Shown: positions 1 to 7,913 of the stretch, one piece after another
Layout: each line of letters begins with the position of its first letter
Position numbering within the stretch: position 1 is the stretch's first letter
NCBI RefSeq assembly: GCF_038019025.1
Contig: NZ_CP150496.1
Coordinates: 1,143,501-1,207,500, forward strand
Direction: 5' to 3'
Origin: Polaribacter marinaquae
GTDB taxonomy: Bacteria; Bacteroidota; Bacteroidia; Flavobacteriales; Flavobacteriaceae
DNA length: 64,000 bases
Position numbers and translations under genes: made by a program
Notes under the pieces: model-generated
Seen by the model: only the letters and a program-made list of their open reading frames with translations
Databases searched by the model: none
What the model was told of the DNA's origin: nothing

Positions 1-779
1 TAAAAAAGGATGTTGAAAATTACACACCTTCTGCTAAAACTGAAGAAAAAGCATCTGCAACTAATACACAAGCAGAAACTACAGTTGCAGCAGGTGTAGA
101 AAACTCTAGAGAAGTTAAAAACTCTCAAATGAGAAAAGCAATTGCTAAGTCTTTAGGTAATTCTAAATTTACTTCTCCAGACTTTAGTCTAAATATTGAA
201 GTAAGCATGGATAATGCAATGGCTTCAAGAAAAACAATTAATGCAATACCAGATACAAAAGTATCTTTTAATGACATGGTTGTTAAAGCTTGTGCAATGG
301 CATTAAAGAAACATCCACAAGTAAATACATCTTGGTCTGATGCAAATACAATTTATCACGATCATATTCATGTTGGTGTTGCAGTTGCTGTTGCAGACGG
401 ATTGCTTGTACCTGTAATCAAGCACACAGATCAATTAAGTTTAACTCAAATTGGTGCTGGTGTTAGAGATTTAGCAGGTAAAGCAAGAAATAAAAAGATT
501 ACTCCTGCAGAAATGCAAGGAAGTACTTTTACTGTTTCTAACTTAGGTATGTTTGGTATTGATAATTTTACATCAATAATTAACCAACCAAACTCTGCAA
601 TTTTATCTGTTGGTGCAATTGTTGAAAAACCAGTTGTAAAAGACGGACAAATAGTAGTTGGTAACACAATGAAATTAACGTTAACTTGTGACCACAGAAC
701 TGTTGATGGTGCTGTTGGTGCTCAGTTTTTACAAACTTTAAAAACATATATAGAAAACCCTGTTACAATGTTAGCTTAG
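1..779 (+). CDS. pdhC: Pyruvate dehydrogenase E2 (dihydrolipoamide acetyltransferase), 3' part
   Basis: The reading frame is already open at base 3 and runs to the TAG at 777-779, so about 258 C-terminal residues are present and the start lies outside the window. The first ~40 residues are an Ala/Thr/Glu-rich linker that normally separates the E3-binding domain from the catalytic core. The rest is the chloramphenicol-acetyltransferase-like core ending in the active-site motif DHRTVDG, with the catalytic His and Asp both present. The family transfers acetyl groups from lipoate to CoA in the cytoplasmic pyruvate dehydrogenase complex. Assignment to the pyruvate rather than oxoglutarate or branched-chain enzyme rests on resemblance of the core (for example the VSNLGMFGID stretch), and the second E2 at 2430-3749 differs clearly. 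A strong hairpin follows the stop. Confidence 0.9.
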   Translation, partial: KKDVENYTPSAKTEEKASATNTQAETTVAAGVENSREVKNSQMRKAIAKSLGNSKFTSPDFSLNIEVSMDNAMASRKTINAIPDTKVSFNDMVVKACAMALKKHPQVNTSWSDANTIYHDHIHVGVAVAVADGLLVPVIKHTDQLSLTQIGAGVRDLAGKARNKKITPAEMQGSTFTVSNLGMFGIDNFTSIINQPNSAILSVGAIVEKPVVKDGQIVVGNTMKLTLTCDHRTVDGAVGAQFLQTLKTYIENPVTMLA

Positions 780-802
780 GTTTTTAAAAAATTTTTAATT
801 TG

Positions 803-838
803 AAAAGCCCGCTTTTAAGCGGGCTTTTTTATTTTTTG
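803..838 (+). terminator. Rho-independent terminator after pdhC
   Basis: AAAAGCCCGCTT is followed by its perfect reverse complement 2 nt later, then a T-rich tail. It lies 23 nt downstream of the pdhC stop and just before the GNAT gene, separating the two transcripts. Confidence 0.9.
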
Positions 839-846
839 ATGCATTT

Positions 847-1533
847 ATGACTACACTAGAAGATAGATTAAAAAACCCTGTTTGGTACGCATTACAAGAA
901 ACACACAATAAATTTCTTATAGAATACGATGGCGTTCAATTTTACAATCCTGAAATAAATAATTTTGGTTCTTTTTTTCAAGCTAATAAAACATTAGATG
1001 CAGCAGACAAATACTCTAAAATAACAGATACTTTTTTCTTCGTTTCCGAAAAAGATACTCCCGCCGTTCATACTGATAAAATTAAACTAGAGAAAAAAAT
1101 TAATGGTTGTCAAATGATTTTAGATCAATTAATAGAAGTTGATCTTATTGATGAGATTACACCTTTAACCGAAAAACACATAGAAGAAGTATATGACCTT
1201 ATATGGTTAGTGATGCCTGGTTTTTACCAAAAGAGAGGTTTTGAAATGGGTAAATTTTTCGGAATTTTTAAGGAAGGAAAATTAGTAGCAATTACTGGCC
1301 AAAGGATGCAAACTAATGATTTTATAGAAATTAGTTCTGTTGTAACACATCCAAATTTTACAAGACGTGGTTTAGCAAAACAATTAATTTATCACACAAC
1401 CAAAGATATTTTAAACGATAAAAAACTGCCTATTTTACATACAAACAAAGGCAATGCGGCAATACCCTTGTATGAAAAGCTAGGTTTTAAATATACTAGA
1501 GATATGAATTGGTGGCTTTACAAAAAGCTATAG
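847..1533 (+). CDS. GNAT family N-acetyltransferase
   Basis: A 228-residue protein with a GNAT fold in its C-terminal half. The stretch VVTHPNFTRRGLAKQL (about residues 167-182) is the acetyl-CoA pyrophosphate-binding loop (R-x-x-G-x-A type), followed by the usual NxxAIPLYEKLGF C-terminal motif. The N-terminal ~100 residues are not a domain I recognise and probably set substrate choice. It resembles FR47-like acetyltransferases, which act on small molecules or amino groups in the cytoplasm; the substrate cannot be told from sequence. It stands alone between two terminators, so it is likely monocistronic. Confidence 0.8.
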   Translation: MTTLEDRLKNPVWYALQETHNKFLIEYDGVQFYNPEINNFGSFFQANKTLDAADKYSKITDTFFFVSEKDTPAVHTDKIKLEKKINGCQMILDQLIEVDLIDEITPLTEKHIEEVYDLIWLVMPGFYQKRGFEMGKFFGIFKEGKLVAITGQRMQTNDFIEISSVVTHPNFTRRGLAKQLIYHTTKDILNDKKLPILHTNKGNAAIPLYEKLGFKYTRDMNWWLYKKL

Positions 1534-1541
1534 CACAAAAA

Positions 1542-1572
1542 AGCCCTAAGATATATCTTAGGGCTCTTTAAG
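1542..1572. terminator. Bidirectional terminator between GNAT and DUF6263 genes
   Basis: AGCCCTAAGATATATCTTAGGGCT forms a perfect 12-bp palindrome flanked by A-runs on the left and T-rich sequence on the right. It lies between two convergent genes and can serve both. Confidence 0.85.
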
Positions 1573-1588
1573 TTTAATATTTAAAAGC

Positions 1589-2323
1589 TTATTGTTTTGT
1601 TGTAGTACTTTTTGTTGTAATTTTCATTTCCATTCCGCCTGCATTCATGTTCATAATTAAGTTTAAGGTTTCTTGAACACCAGAATCAGCATTTACAATT
1701 AATTTTCCTTTTACATCTCCAGTACCCATACCAGAAACGGTTCCAGAAACATCAATATAAACCTTGCCTGCAGCAATTTTAGATACTGTATAAACAGTTT
1801 TTACAGTCATTCCCTGTTCGTTTACTTCATCTTCCCAAGAAGAACCTACAGATACTTTTTCTTCCGGATAAGTAACCCCTTTAGTTTGTTTTGTAAACTG
1901 ATCCATCATAGGATTAGAAGGATCAACTTTTGTTTCTAAAATTTCACCTCTTGATGTTAAAGTAGAGATAATTTTTGCCTGCATCATTGGCTTAAACTGT
2001 TGACTCATCATCTTACCCATTTCATCTAAATCTTCTTCTTTTGTAGAAGAATCATAAGTCATCACATTACCACCTTGTAACATATTCATGTTAATAGACT
2101 TAATGTTAGATGAAGTTGTAATTTTTTCATCAGAAGCCTCTGAAACTTCCATAGACATTGTCATTTTCATATCAACACCACCTTGAGCGCCCATACTTTG
2201 AGACTGGTCTAAATTTACTAAATAAGTATCTCCTTTTTTATAATTAGCTCTTAACAACACAGATTCTTGAGCAACTGAATTAAAAGCAATAGACAATACA
2301 AATAATAATAACAATTTTTTCAT
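1589..2323 (-). CDS. Secreted DUF6263 family protein
   Basis: A 244-residue protein with a clear Sec signal peptide at its start (MKKLLLLFVLSIAFNSVAQ), so it is exported to the periplasm or beyond. The mature part is rich in Met and alternating polar/hydrophobic residues predicted to form beta strands, and matches what I know of DUF6263, a Bacteroidota family of unknown role with no catalytic residues I can point to. It is convergent with the GNAT gene and downstream of a terminator for the E2 gene, so it is probably transcribed alone. The family call rests on overall pattern rather than on a diagnostic motif. Confidence 0.7.
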   Translation of the reverse strand: MKKLLLLFVLSIAFNSVAQESVLLRANYKKGDTYLVNLDQSQSMGAQGGVDMKMTMSMEVSEASDEKITTSSNIKSINMNMLQGGNVMTYDSSTKEEDLDEMGKMMSQQFKPMMQAKIISTLTSRGEILETKVDPSNPMMDQFTKQTKGVTYPEEKVSVGSSWEDEVNEQGMTVKTVYTVSKIAAGKVYIDVSGTVSGMGTGDVKGKLIVNADSGVQETLNLIMNMNAGGMEMKITTKSTTTKQ

Positions 2324-2378
2324 TTTTATCTTTTTAAATTTTAGTTTTATATTGTCACGAAAATACTGTTTTAAAATA

Positions 2379-2411
2379 AAAAAACGCTCGAAAATTTCGA
2401 ACGTTTTTTAA
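2379..2411 (-). terminator. Terminator downstream of the second E2 gene
   Basis: A-rich AAAAACG and TCGAAA are mirrored by TTTCGA and ACGTTTTTT, giving a hairpin with U-tracts on both sides. It sits just after the stop of the minus-strand E2 gene and before the DUF6263 start. Confidence 0.75.
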
Positions 2412-2429
2412 ATTAAATATCTAAGTAGC

Positions 2430-3749
2430 TTAAACATCTTGATTTACATCCCAAGCTTCTAATGTTTCTTTCAAAGTTTTAATAAACATTCCTCCTAAAG
2501 CACCATTTACAACTCTGTGATCATAAGAATGAGAAACAAACATTTTTTGTCTGATTCCAATAAAATCACCTTCTGGAGTTTCTATTACTGCAGGCACTTT
2601 TCTAATAGCACCTAAAGCTAAAATTGCAACTTGTGGCTGATTGATAATTGGAGTCCCCATAACAGAACCAAAACTACCAACATTAGTAACTGTATAAGTT
2701 CCTCCCTGGATTTCGTCTGGTTTTAATTGATTATTTCTTGCTCTAACAGCTAAATCGTTTACCGACTTTGTCATACCAACTAAATTTAGTTGATCTGCAT
2801 TTTTAATAACAGGCACAATTAAATTACCATCTGGTAAAGCAGCAGCCATACCTAAATTAATATTTTTCTTTTTGATGATAGTATCGCCGTTTAAAGCAAT
2901 ATTTATTAAAGGATATTTTTTTATTGTAGAAGCTACAGCATGCATTAAAATCGGCGTAAAAGTTAACTTTTCTCCTTCACGTTTAAAGAAGGCATCTTTA
3001 ACTTTAGATCTCCATTTTACAATATTTGTAACATCGATTTCTATAAAAGATTGCACGTGTGCAGATGTCTGTACAGAATCTACCATATGTTTAGCAATCA
3101 ATTTACCCATTCTGCTCATCTCTATCACCTCATCTTCTCCGTTTACAGAAACTGGTGCTGCTTTTGCTACAGTTTTTTCAACATTCTTAGCAGGCTGAAC
3201 AGCTTTACTTGTTGTTTTAGGTGAATTGTTTCTGTTTTCTAAAAACGATAAAATATCCTCTTTGGTAACTCGCCCGTCTTTTCCAGAACCAGAAATAAGT
3301 TCTAATTCTTCCATAGAAACATTTTCTTTCTGAGCAATATTTCTAACTAACGGAGAATAAAATTTACCAGATTCTGAATTTTTAGAAATAGGTGTAGCCT
3401 TAATTTCTGCAGCCTTCTCTATTGTTTGCTCAACAGCAGCTACTTCGGTCGTTTTTTCTTCAGAAACTTCTTTAGTTGTTTCTGTTTTTACTTCTCCTGC
3501 ATCTTCACCTTCTGTTTCTATAACAGCAATTACATCACCTACAGCAACTACGTCATCTTTTTGAAATAAAATTTCGATTAAAGTTCCTTCAACTTCACTA
3601 GGTACTTCAGAATCTACTTTATCCGTAGCAATTTCTACAACTGCTTCGTCTAATTCTACTGTATCTCCTACTTCTTTTAACCAAGAAGTTATTGTTGCTT
3701 CTGCAACACTTTCCCCCATTTTAGGTAATTTCAATTCAAATCTTGCCAT
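2430..3749 (-). CDS. 2-oxoacid dehydrogenase E2 (dihydrolipoamide acyltransferase, branched-chain type)
   Basis: A full-length E2 of 439 residues. Residues 1-80 form a lipoyl domain with the lipoylated Lys44 in EIATDKVDSEVP; a charged Glu/Lys linker follows; residues about 130-172 are the E3-binding domain; and 205-439 are the acyltransferase core. It moves acyl groups from lipoate to CoA in a branched-chain or oxoglutarate-type complex; the lipoyl motif ATDKVDSEVPS favours the branched-chain-like clade of Bacteroidota, but the substrate is not certain. The catalytic motif reads HRVVNG (His411, Asn415) where the upstream pdhC has HRTVDG, so the usual Asp is Asn. No E1 or E3 gene is adjacent. 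It appears monocistronic, with its own terminator. Confidence 0.88.
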   Translation of the reverse strand: MARFELKLPKMGESVAEATITSWLKEVGDTVELDEAVVEIATDKVDSEVPSEVEGTLIEILFQKDDVVAVGDVIAVIETEGEDAGEVKTETTKEVSEEKTTEVAAVEQTIEKAAEIKATPISKNSESGKFYSPLVRNIAQKENVSMEELELISGSGKDGRVTKEDILSFLENRNNSPKTTSKAVQPAKNVEKTVAKAAPVSVNGEDEVIEMSRMGKLIAKHMVDSVQTSAHVQSFIEIDVTNIVKWRSKVKDAFFKREGEKLTFTPILMHAVASTIKKYPLINIALNGDTIIKKKNINLGMAAALPDGNLIVPVIKNADQLNLVGMTKSVNDLAVRARNNQLKPDEIQGGTYTVTNVGSFGSVMGTPIINQPQVAILALGAIRKVPAVIETPEGDFIGIRQKMFVSHSYDHRVVNGALGGMFIKTLKETLEAWDVNQDV

Positions 3750-4086
3750 TTCTATCTGATTTTAGAGATTGCAAAAGTACTAAATTTCATTCATTTTACA
3801 TCAAAAAAATTAGTCCAAAATTAATTTTACAACGAAGTCTCATTTACATTATTCATAATTTTAAAATAATAAAGCCAATAATTTTATATAATTTTTATTT
3901 TTTAGCCTAAAATTTAAATATATCACAATAAATAAATCTACTTAATTCAATCATCATTTTAATTGTACACGTTTATTGACAAAGTAAAAAAATCACTCTT
4001 TATCACGCATATTAATAGATTAAAAAATCTATCTATGCAGTTATTTTATTCTTTTAAAAAAATTGAAAAACTAATCGATAAAATAA
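3750..4086. other. Gene-free spacer, 337 bp
   Basis: Very AT-rich sequence between the E2 start and the stop of the S41 peptidase, both on the minus strand. It must contain the E2 promoter. I see no open frame, RNA gene or strong hairpin in it. Confidence 0.6.
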
Positions 4087-5376
4087 TTATTTATCATTTT
4101 TAGCAACTATATTACTTTTGTTTTTAATTTTTGATGCAAAACTATCATTAGCTTCAGCTTCTAGCAAACTATAGGCTTTATTAAGAACATCATCTTTTAG
4201 CGTACTTTGTTGTAAAATGTCATATTTAGGTATAAAAGCTTCTCTTACGATACCATTGGCAGTATAAACTTTATCTGTAGAAATTCTATAACCGTATTTA
4301 TCTTTAGTAAATAAGTAATCTTTTGTTTCTCCAGCTAATTTCATCATTTTAGTACCTAAAATTTTTCCTCTATTTATAGCATCTAAACCAATGGCTACGT
4401 CTTGCCCAACACTACCCGTCCATTTTCCTACCAAAACAATAACTGGTTGTTTAAATTGAATTCCTCTAGGATTAACAAATTCTAATCTACTTTTTATAAT
4501 AGCAGGATTGTTACCATATTTATCTTTTGTAACATTCTTTTTAAAAGGTACTTCAGAATCTATAAACCTGCTTAAAATTGCATTTGCAACGTATGAATTT
4601 TTACCGTCTGTGGTATTTCTTAAATCTAAAATTAAACCTTTAGCATTTATATTTGCATTTAACTGATTATCGAAATATCTGATAAAGTTTGCGTGATTTA
4701 GCGAATTATTAATTTTAATAACAGTAAAATCATCTTTTTTAAGAACAGAAAGCAATTTTCTTTCTTCTCTAATTTTAATATTATCTACGTTTAAACTTAT
4801 TTTTCTATCATCAACTAATTTTAAAGTTAAAACCCTAGACTCATTTAATCTACCTGAAATAATTTTATTTGCAATCCACTCTCTTACTTCTGGTATCTTT
4901 TTATTAACGCATTGTACAGGAAAATCATCTATAACTTTATTAAATTCTTTGCTATTAAAATTTAAAACTTCTGCCCCAATAATATTTTTTCCAAAATCTT
5001 TAATTTGTGAAAACCAAATGTTTTGAACGTAAAACTTATCTTCTTTAAGAACAATGTGTAGGGGCGAATGTAAACGAAAAGAAGATTTAGTTTTAGCGTT
5101 TAATTGTAAGTTACTGTCATAAAACTCATTTAATAAATATTCAAAAAAAAGTATTTTTTCTTGATTTGTCTTTACTTTTGATACAATTTCAGCGTATTTT
5201 TCTTTAACACAACTAAAATCGGTTTTTTTATCGTTTAAATAAATGTAATCGTTAGACAAATCTTGAATAATCTTTCCAAAATCTTGACTCATTTCATAAT
5301 TATCAACATAATTATTTTTTTGAGAAAAAGTTAATTGAAAAGTTATTAATAATAAAAGGGATAGCAAATTTTTCAT
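4087..5376 (-). CDS. Secreted S41 family (C-terminal processing-like) peptidase
   Basis: About 429 residues from the ATG at 5374-5376. I prefer this to the ATG 14 codons upstream because it opens directly with the signal peptide MKNLLSLLLLITFQLTFS. The C-terminal half is the S41 fold: a segment GLILDLRNTTDGKNS followed by VLVGKWTGSVGQDVAIG, where the Ser in TGSVGQ aligns with the nucleophile of the GxTxSxGE-type motif. The family cuts unstructured or C-terminal peptide ends in the periplasm. I see no PDZ domain between the N-terminal helical region and the protease core, unlike classical CtpA/Prc. It stands alone, with about 430 bp of gene-free DNA upstream. Confidence 0.8.
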   Translation of the reverse strand: MKNLLSLLLLITFQLTFSQKNNYVDNYEMSQDFGKIIQDLSNDYIYLNDKKTDFSCVKEKYAEIVSKVKTNQEKILFFEYLLNEFYDSNLQLNAKTKSSFRLHSPLHIVLKEDKFYVQNIWFSQIKDFGKNIIGAEVLNFNSKEFNKVIDDFPVQCVNKKIPEVREWIANKIISGRLNESRVLTLKLVDDRKISLNVDNIKIREERKLLSVLKKDDFTVIKINNSLNHANFIRYFDNQLNANINAKGLILDLRNTTDGKNSYVANAILSRFIDSEVPFKKNVTKDKYGNNPAIIKSRLEFVNPRGIQFKQPVIVLVGKWTGSVGQDVAIGLDAINRGKILGTKMMKLAGETKDYLFTKDKYGYRISTDKVYTANGIVREAFIPKYDILQQSTLKDDVLNKAYSLLEAEANDSFASKIKNKSNIVAKNDK

Positions 5377-5480
5377 TTTTTCTTTTTTGTGCGAATTATC
5401 ATAACTCGTAAAAATCACTATAAACGCGAATCTACTTTTTTAAAGTTAAAATTTTCATCTCTACAAAAAGCAAAGCAGCA

Positions 5481-5513
5481 TCAAACTTATTAACAAAATG
5501 TTAATAAGTTTGA
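5481..5513. repeat. 15-bp perfect inverted repeat
   Basis: TCAAACTTATTAACA, then AAA, then TGTTAATAAGTTTGA: two perfectly matching 15-nt arms. There is no adjoining T-run, so an operator or DNA-binding site is as likely as a terminator. Confidence 0.8.
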
Positions 5514-5735
5514 CTAATTGATGTTAATAACTAAAAAACAAAATACAACCTCAAGAAGAAGAGAAAAACCCGCAAAACTAATTAACATATTAACAACTGA
5601 ATATCAATACATTAAAAACCATTCTCCTTAAGAAAAACAGAAACTATTTTAAAAGTTAATAACGAATAAAGAACCAATACACCATTCACTAAAACCTCCT
5701 GAAGACCAAGGTTATTAACAATTTACAAATTAGTC

Positions 5736-5783
5736 ATAAAAAAAAGGTTTTATTTTTTTAGCAAAAAAACAAAACCCTTTAAA
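5736..5783 (-). terminator. Probable terminator of the hemF transcript
   Basis: AAGGTTTTATTTTTTTAGC pairs imperfectly with CAAAAAAACAAAACCCTT, giving a long AT-rich hairpin 26 nt past the hemF stop. The stem is weak and contains mismatches. Confidence 0.45.
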
Positions 5784-5808
5784 AGATATATTACAATAAA
5801 GCTTAATC

Positions 5809-6714
5809 TTATTCGACCCAATTTCTAGGTTTAGCTAAAACGTCTAGCAATTTTGCTTCGTTGGAATTTTCTTCTGGTTGATGATTATATTTCCATTGAA
5901 CAATTGGCGGTAAACTCATTAGAATACTTTCAATTCTTCCGTTTGTTTTTAGTCCAAATAAAGTTCCTCTGTCGTGAACTAAATTAAACTCTACGTAACG
6001 TCCACGCCTTACTTCTTGCCAATCTTTATGACTTTTATCAAATTCAACCTCTTTTCTTCTATTTACGATAGGTACATAACTTTCTAGAAAACTATCTCCT
6101 ACTTGAGTAACAAAATCAAATCGATCTTTTATAGAGAATGCTTCTGTTTCTTTTAAGTAATCAAAAAACAAACCACCAATTCCGCGGGCTTCGTTTCTGT
6201 GAGCATTCCAAAAATACTCATCACATACTTTTTTAAACTTCGGATAAAACTCTGAATTATGAGCATCGCAAGCAGTTTTGCAAACAGAATGAAAGTGTAT
6301 TGCATCTTCTTCAAACAAATAATAAGGCGTTAAATCTTGTCCGCCACCAAACCATTGCGTTACTATATTACCAGCATCATCGTACATTTCAAAATAGCGC
6401 CAATTAGCATGAACCGTAGGCACAAAAGGATTTATAGGATGCAAAACCAAACTTAAACCGCAAGCAAAAAAATTACCTTCTTTTACTTTAAATTGATTTC
6501 TTAAAACCTCTGGCAAATCACCGTGAACAGCAGATATATTTACACCTCCTTTTTCAAAAACATTTCCATTTTCTATAACACGTGTTCTTCCTCCTCCGCC
6601 TTCTGGCCTTTCCCAAATGTCTTCTTTAAACTTAGTTCCTCCATCAATTACTTCTAATTTAGAAGTAATTGTGTCTTGTAAATTTTCTATGTATTTATAA
6701 AACTGATCTTTCAT
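5809..6714 (-). CDS. hemF: Oxygen-dependent coproporphyrinogen III oxidase
   Basis: A 301-residue HemF, the usual length. It converts coproporphyrinogen III to protoporphyrinogen IX using O2 in the cytoplasm. Family hallmarks are plain: the GGGGRTRVIENG segment near residue 38-50, NPFVPTVHANWRYFE, the FGGGQDLTPYY motif, and the basic WQEVRRGRYVEFNLVHDRGT region near the C terminus. Its first 20 nt overlap the end of the EI24 gene, implying translational coupling. It is the last gene of the minus-strand haem operon. No hemN is in the window, so this step appears oxygen-dependent here. Confidence 0.97.
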   Translation of the reverse strand: MKDQFYKYIENLQDTITSKLEVIDGGTKFKEDIWERPEGGGGRTRVIENGNVFEKGGVNISAVHGDLPEVLRNQFKVKEGNFFACGLSLVLHPINPFVPTVHANWRYFEMYDDAGNIVTQWFGGGQDLTPYYLFEEDAIHFHSVCKTACDAHNSEFYPKFKKVCDEYFWNAHRNEARGIGGLFFDYLKETEAFSIKDRFDFVTQVGDSFLESYVPIVNRRKEVEFDKSHKDWQEVRRGRYVEFNLVHDRGTLFGLKTNGRIESILMSLPPIVQWKYNHQPEENSNEAKLLDVLAKPRNWVE

Positions 6715-7450
6715 GTGTTTTATTTAAAATAGTAATTGTTTTTGTAGTTGCAGCAGTTACAGATAAAGGCAAAACAATAATGATTCCTATAACAGGAACT
6801 AACAGACAAAGCATAAACACAATTCCGTTTCCTATAGCTATACCTTTGTTTTTACGAACAAAATAAATACTTTCTTTATAATTAAAATGACGCTCTAATG
6901 TGTAATCTATATTACCAAAACCTGCATAATAAGACTGTACTAAAAACAGTAAAATTGTCGAAAAAATATTAACTACAGGAATAAATTTTAATAATAAAAT
7001 AGGAATTGTAATTAACAATTCTTTTGATAAATTTCTGATATTAATTCGAATCCCTCTAATTAATTGTTCGTTAAAACTTGTTTTTCTATGTTGATGCTTT
7101 AAACTTCCGTTGATATAGATTTCTATTTTTTCTGAAACCGGACTCATAAACGGAGCCGAAAAAGCTAAAACAATATGTTTGTATAAAATTAAACCTATAA
7201 CCAGCACAAAAATTCCGCCAACAAAAGAGGCAAAAGATGTAAAGGCTTGTTTTCCCCAATCCCAAATCCAAATTTTTGATAAAAATTGACCTACATTATC
7301 AGACAATCCGTAAGCTGTAAAACCAATAATGGTTGCGGTAACAATGCTAATAATTATAGGAATTATAAAATATTTCCAAAGTTTTAATTTTGAAATTAAA
7401 TTGACAGCTCCTAAATATGCTTTTATTGCAGAAAGTATATTTTTTATCAT
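6695..7450 (-). CDS. EI24 domain integral membrane protein
   Basis: A 251-residue protein with four or more hydrophobic segments (about residues 27-47, 72-92, 145-170 and 205-232), matching the EI24/CysZ-like family of inner-membrane proteins. The related CysZ moves sulfate in enterobacteria, but there is no evidence for that substrate here. It lies between the CHMI-like gene and hemF and overlaps hemF by 20 nt, so it is co-translated with it; this placement suggests, without proving, a link to haem or porphyrin handling. A 115-bp repeat-like spacer separates it from the preceding gene. Confidence 0.8.
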   Translation of the reverse strand: MIKNILSAIKAYLGAVNLISKLKLWKYFIIPIIISIVTATIIGFTAYGLSDNVGQFLSKIWIWDWGKQAFTSFASFVGGIFVLVIGLILYKHIVLAFSAPFMSPVSEKIEIYINGSLKHQHRKTSFNEQLIRGIRINIRNLSKELLITIPILLLKFIPVVNIFSTILLFLVQSYYAGFGNIDYTLERHFNYKESIYFVRKNKGIAIGNGIVFMLCLLVPVIGIIIVLPLSVTAATTKTITILNKTHERSVL

Positions 7451-7565
7451 TAGCCTTGGTTTGCGTTAGCGATTGAAATGGCATCCTTTTTGCTTTTTCT
7501 GCAAAAAGATATAATGGAAAGCGCGACTTTGTTTTTTTTAACAAAGTAACGCCCAAATTACTTAT
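7451..7565. repeat. Hairpin-rich spacer inside the haem operon, probable interspersed repeat
   Basis: Two hairpins sit here: CTTTTTGC/GCAAAAAG at 7486-7508 with a 7-nt loop, and ACTTTGTT/AACAAAGT at 7526-7547 with a 6-nt loop. The first includes the text TTTTTCTGCAAAAAG, which resembles repeats I associate with Flavobacteriaceae intergenic DNA; that memory is not verifiable here. All other spacers in the operon are below 70 bp. Confidence 0.5.
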
Positions 7566-7910
7566 TTAAATCATAGATTTATTACAATAAGTAGCTTGTT
7601 CAAAATTTCTAATATTCATAGAAATGATAGGCACATTAGGAAAAAGCGTTGTTAGTGTAGCTACAATAGCATAAGAAAGATCAGATTTTTGTTCTTCTGT
7701 TCTTCCTTCCATAATGTTACCAAAAACATGTATAAAATCTGCTTCGGCACTTTGTACTAAAGAATGTTTAAACGGATTTAGACGTACTTTAATATCATCT
7801 CTATCAAATAATCCGGTAGAAAATGCTGTTTCAAAAACAGCTTCAAGCACCTTTCTAGGTTCTTGAAGCTTTAAAATATTTTCTGAACAGTCTAAAATAA
7901 AATGAGGCAT
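7566..7910 (-). CDS. CHMI-like tautomerase (5-carboxymethyl-2-hydroxymuconate isomerase family)
   Basis: A 114-residue protein beginning MPHFILDCSENI. In this family Pro at position 2 becomes the N-terminal catalytic base after Met removal, and Pro2 is present. The length and the later NVPIISMNIRNFE stretch fit the CHMI/HpaF family. The classical enzyme acts in homoprotocatechuate breakdown, but no such pathway genes are nearby; instead the gene sits 3 nt after hemE in the haem operon. The true substrate is therefore unknown, and a porphyrin-related or housekeeping tautomerase role is only inference. Confidence 0.8.
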   Translation of the reverse strand: MPHFILDCSENILKLQEPRKVLEAVFETAFSTGLFDRDDIKVRLNPFKHSLVQSAEADFIHVFGNIMEGRTEEQKSDLSYAIVATLTTLFPNVPIISMNIRNFEQATYCNKSMI

Positions 7911-7913
7911 TTT

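Larger units (their letters stand above)
5377..5808. promoter_or_regulatory. Gene-free spacer with repeated TTATTAACA 9-mers
   Basis: A 432-bp stretch without a credible gene. The 9-mer TTATTAACA occurs exactly at 5487-5495 (+), 5499-5507 (-), 5522-5530 (-) and 5712-5720 (+), with near copies around 5582-5595 and 5654-5662. The first two copies form the palindrome listed separately. It must also hold the S41 promoter and the end of the hemF transcript. The function of the repeats is unknown. Confidence 0.5.

Noticed and set aside
5481..5720. Possible replication origin because the 9-mers resemble DnaA boxes
   Set aside because: TTATTAACA is one or more bases off the consensus, there is no strand switch of genes here and no dnaA or other origin-linked gene, so I do not call an origin.
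7347..7556. A 69-codon minus-strand frame between the CHMI-like and EI24 genes
   Set aside because: It overlaps the EI24 start out of frame and is made of the hairpin-rich spacer; more likely non-coding.
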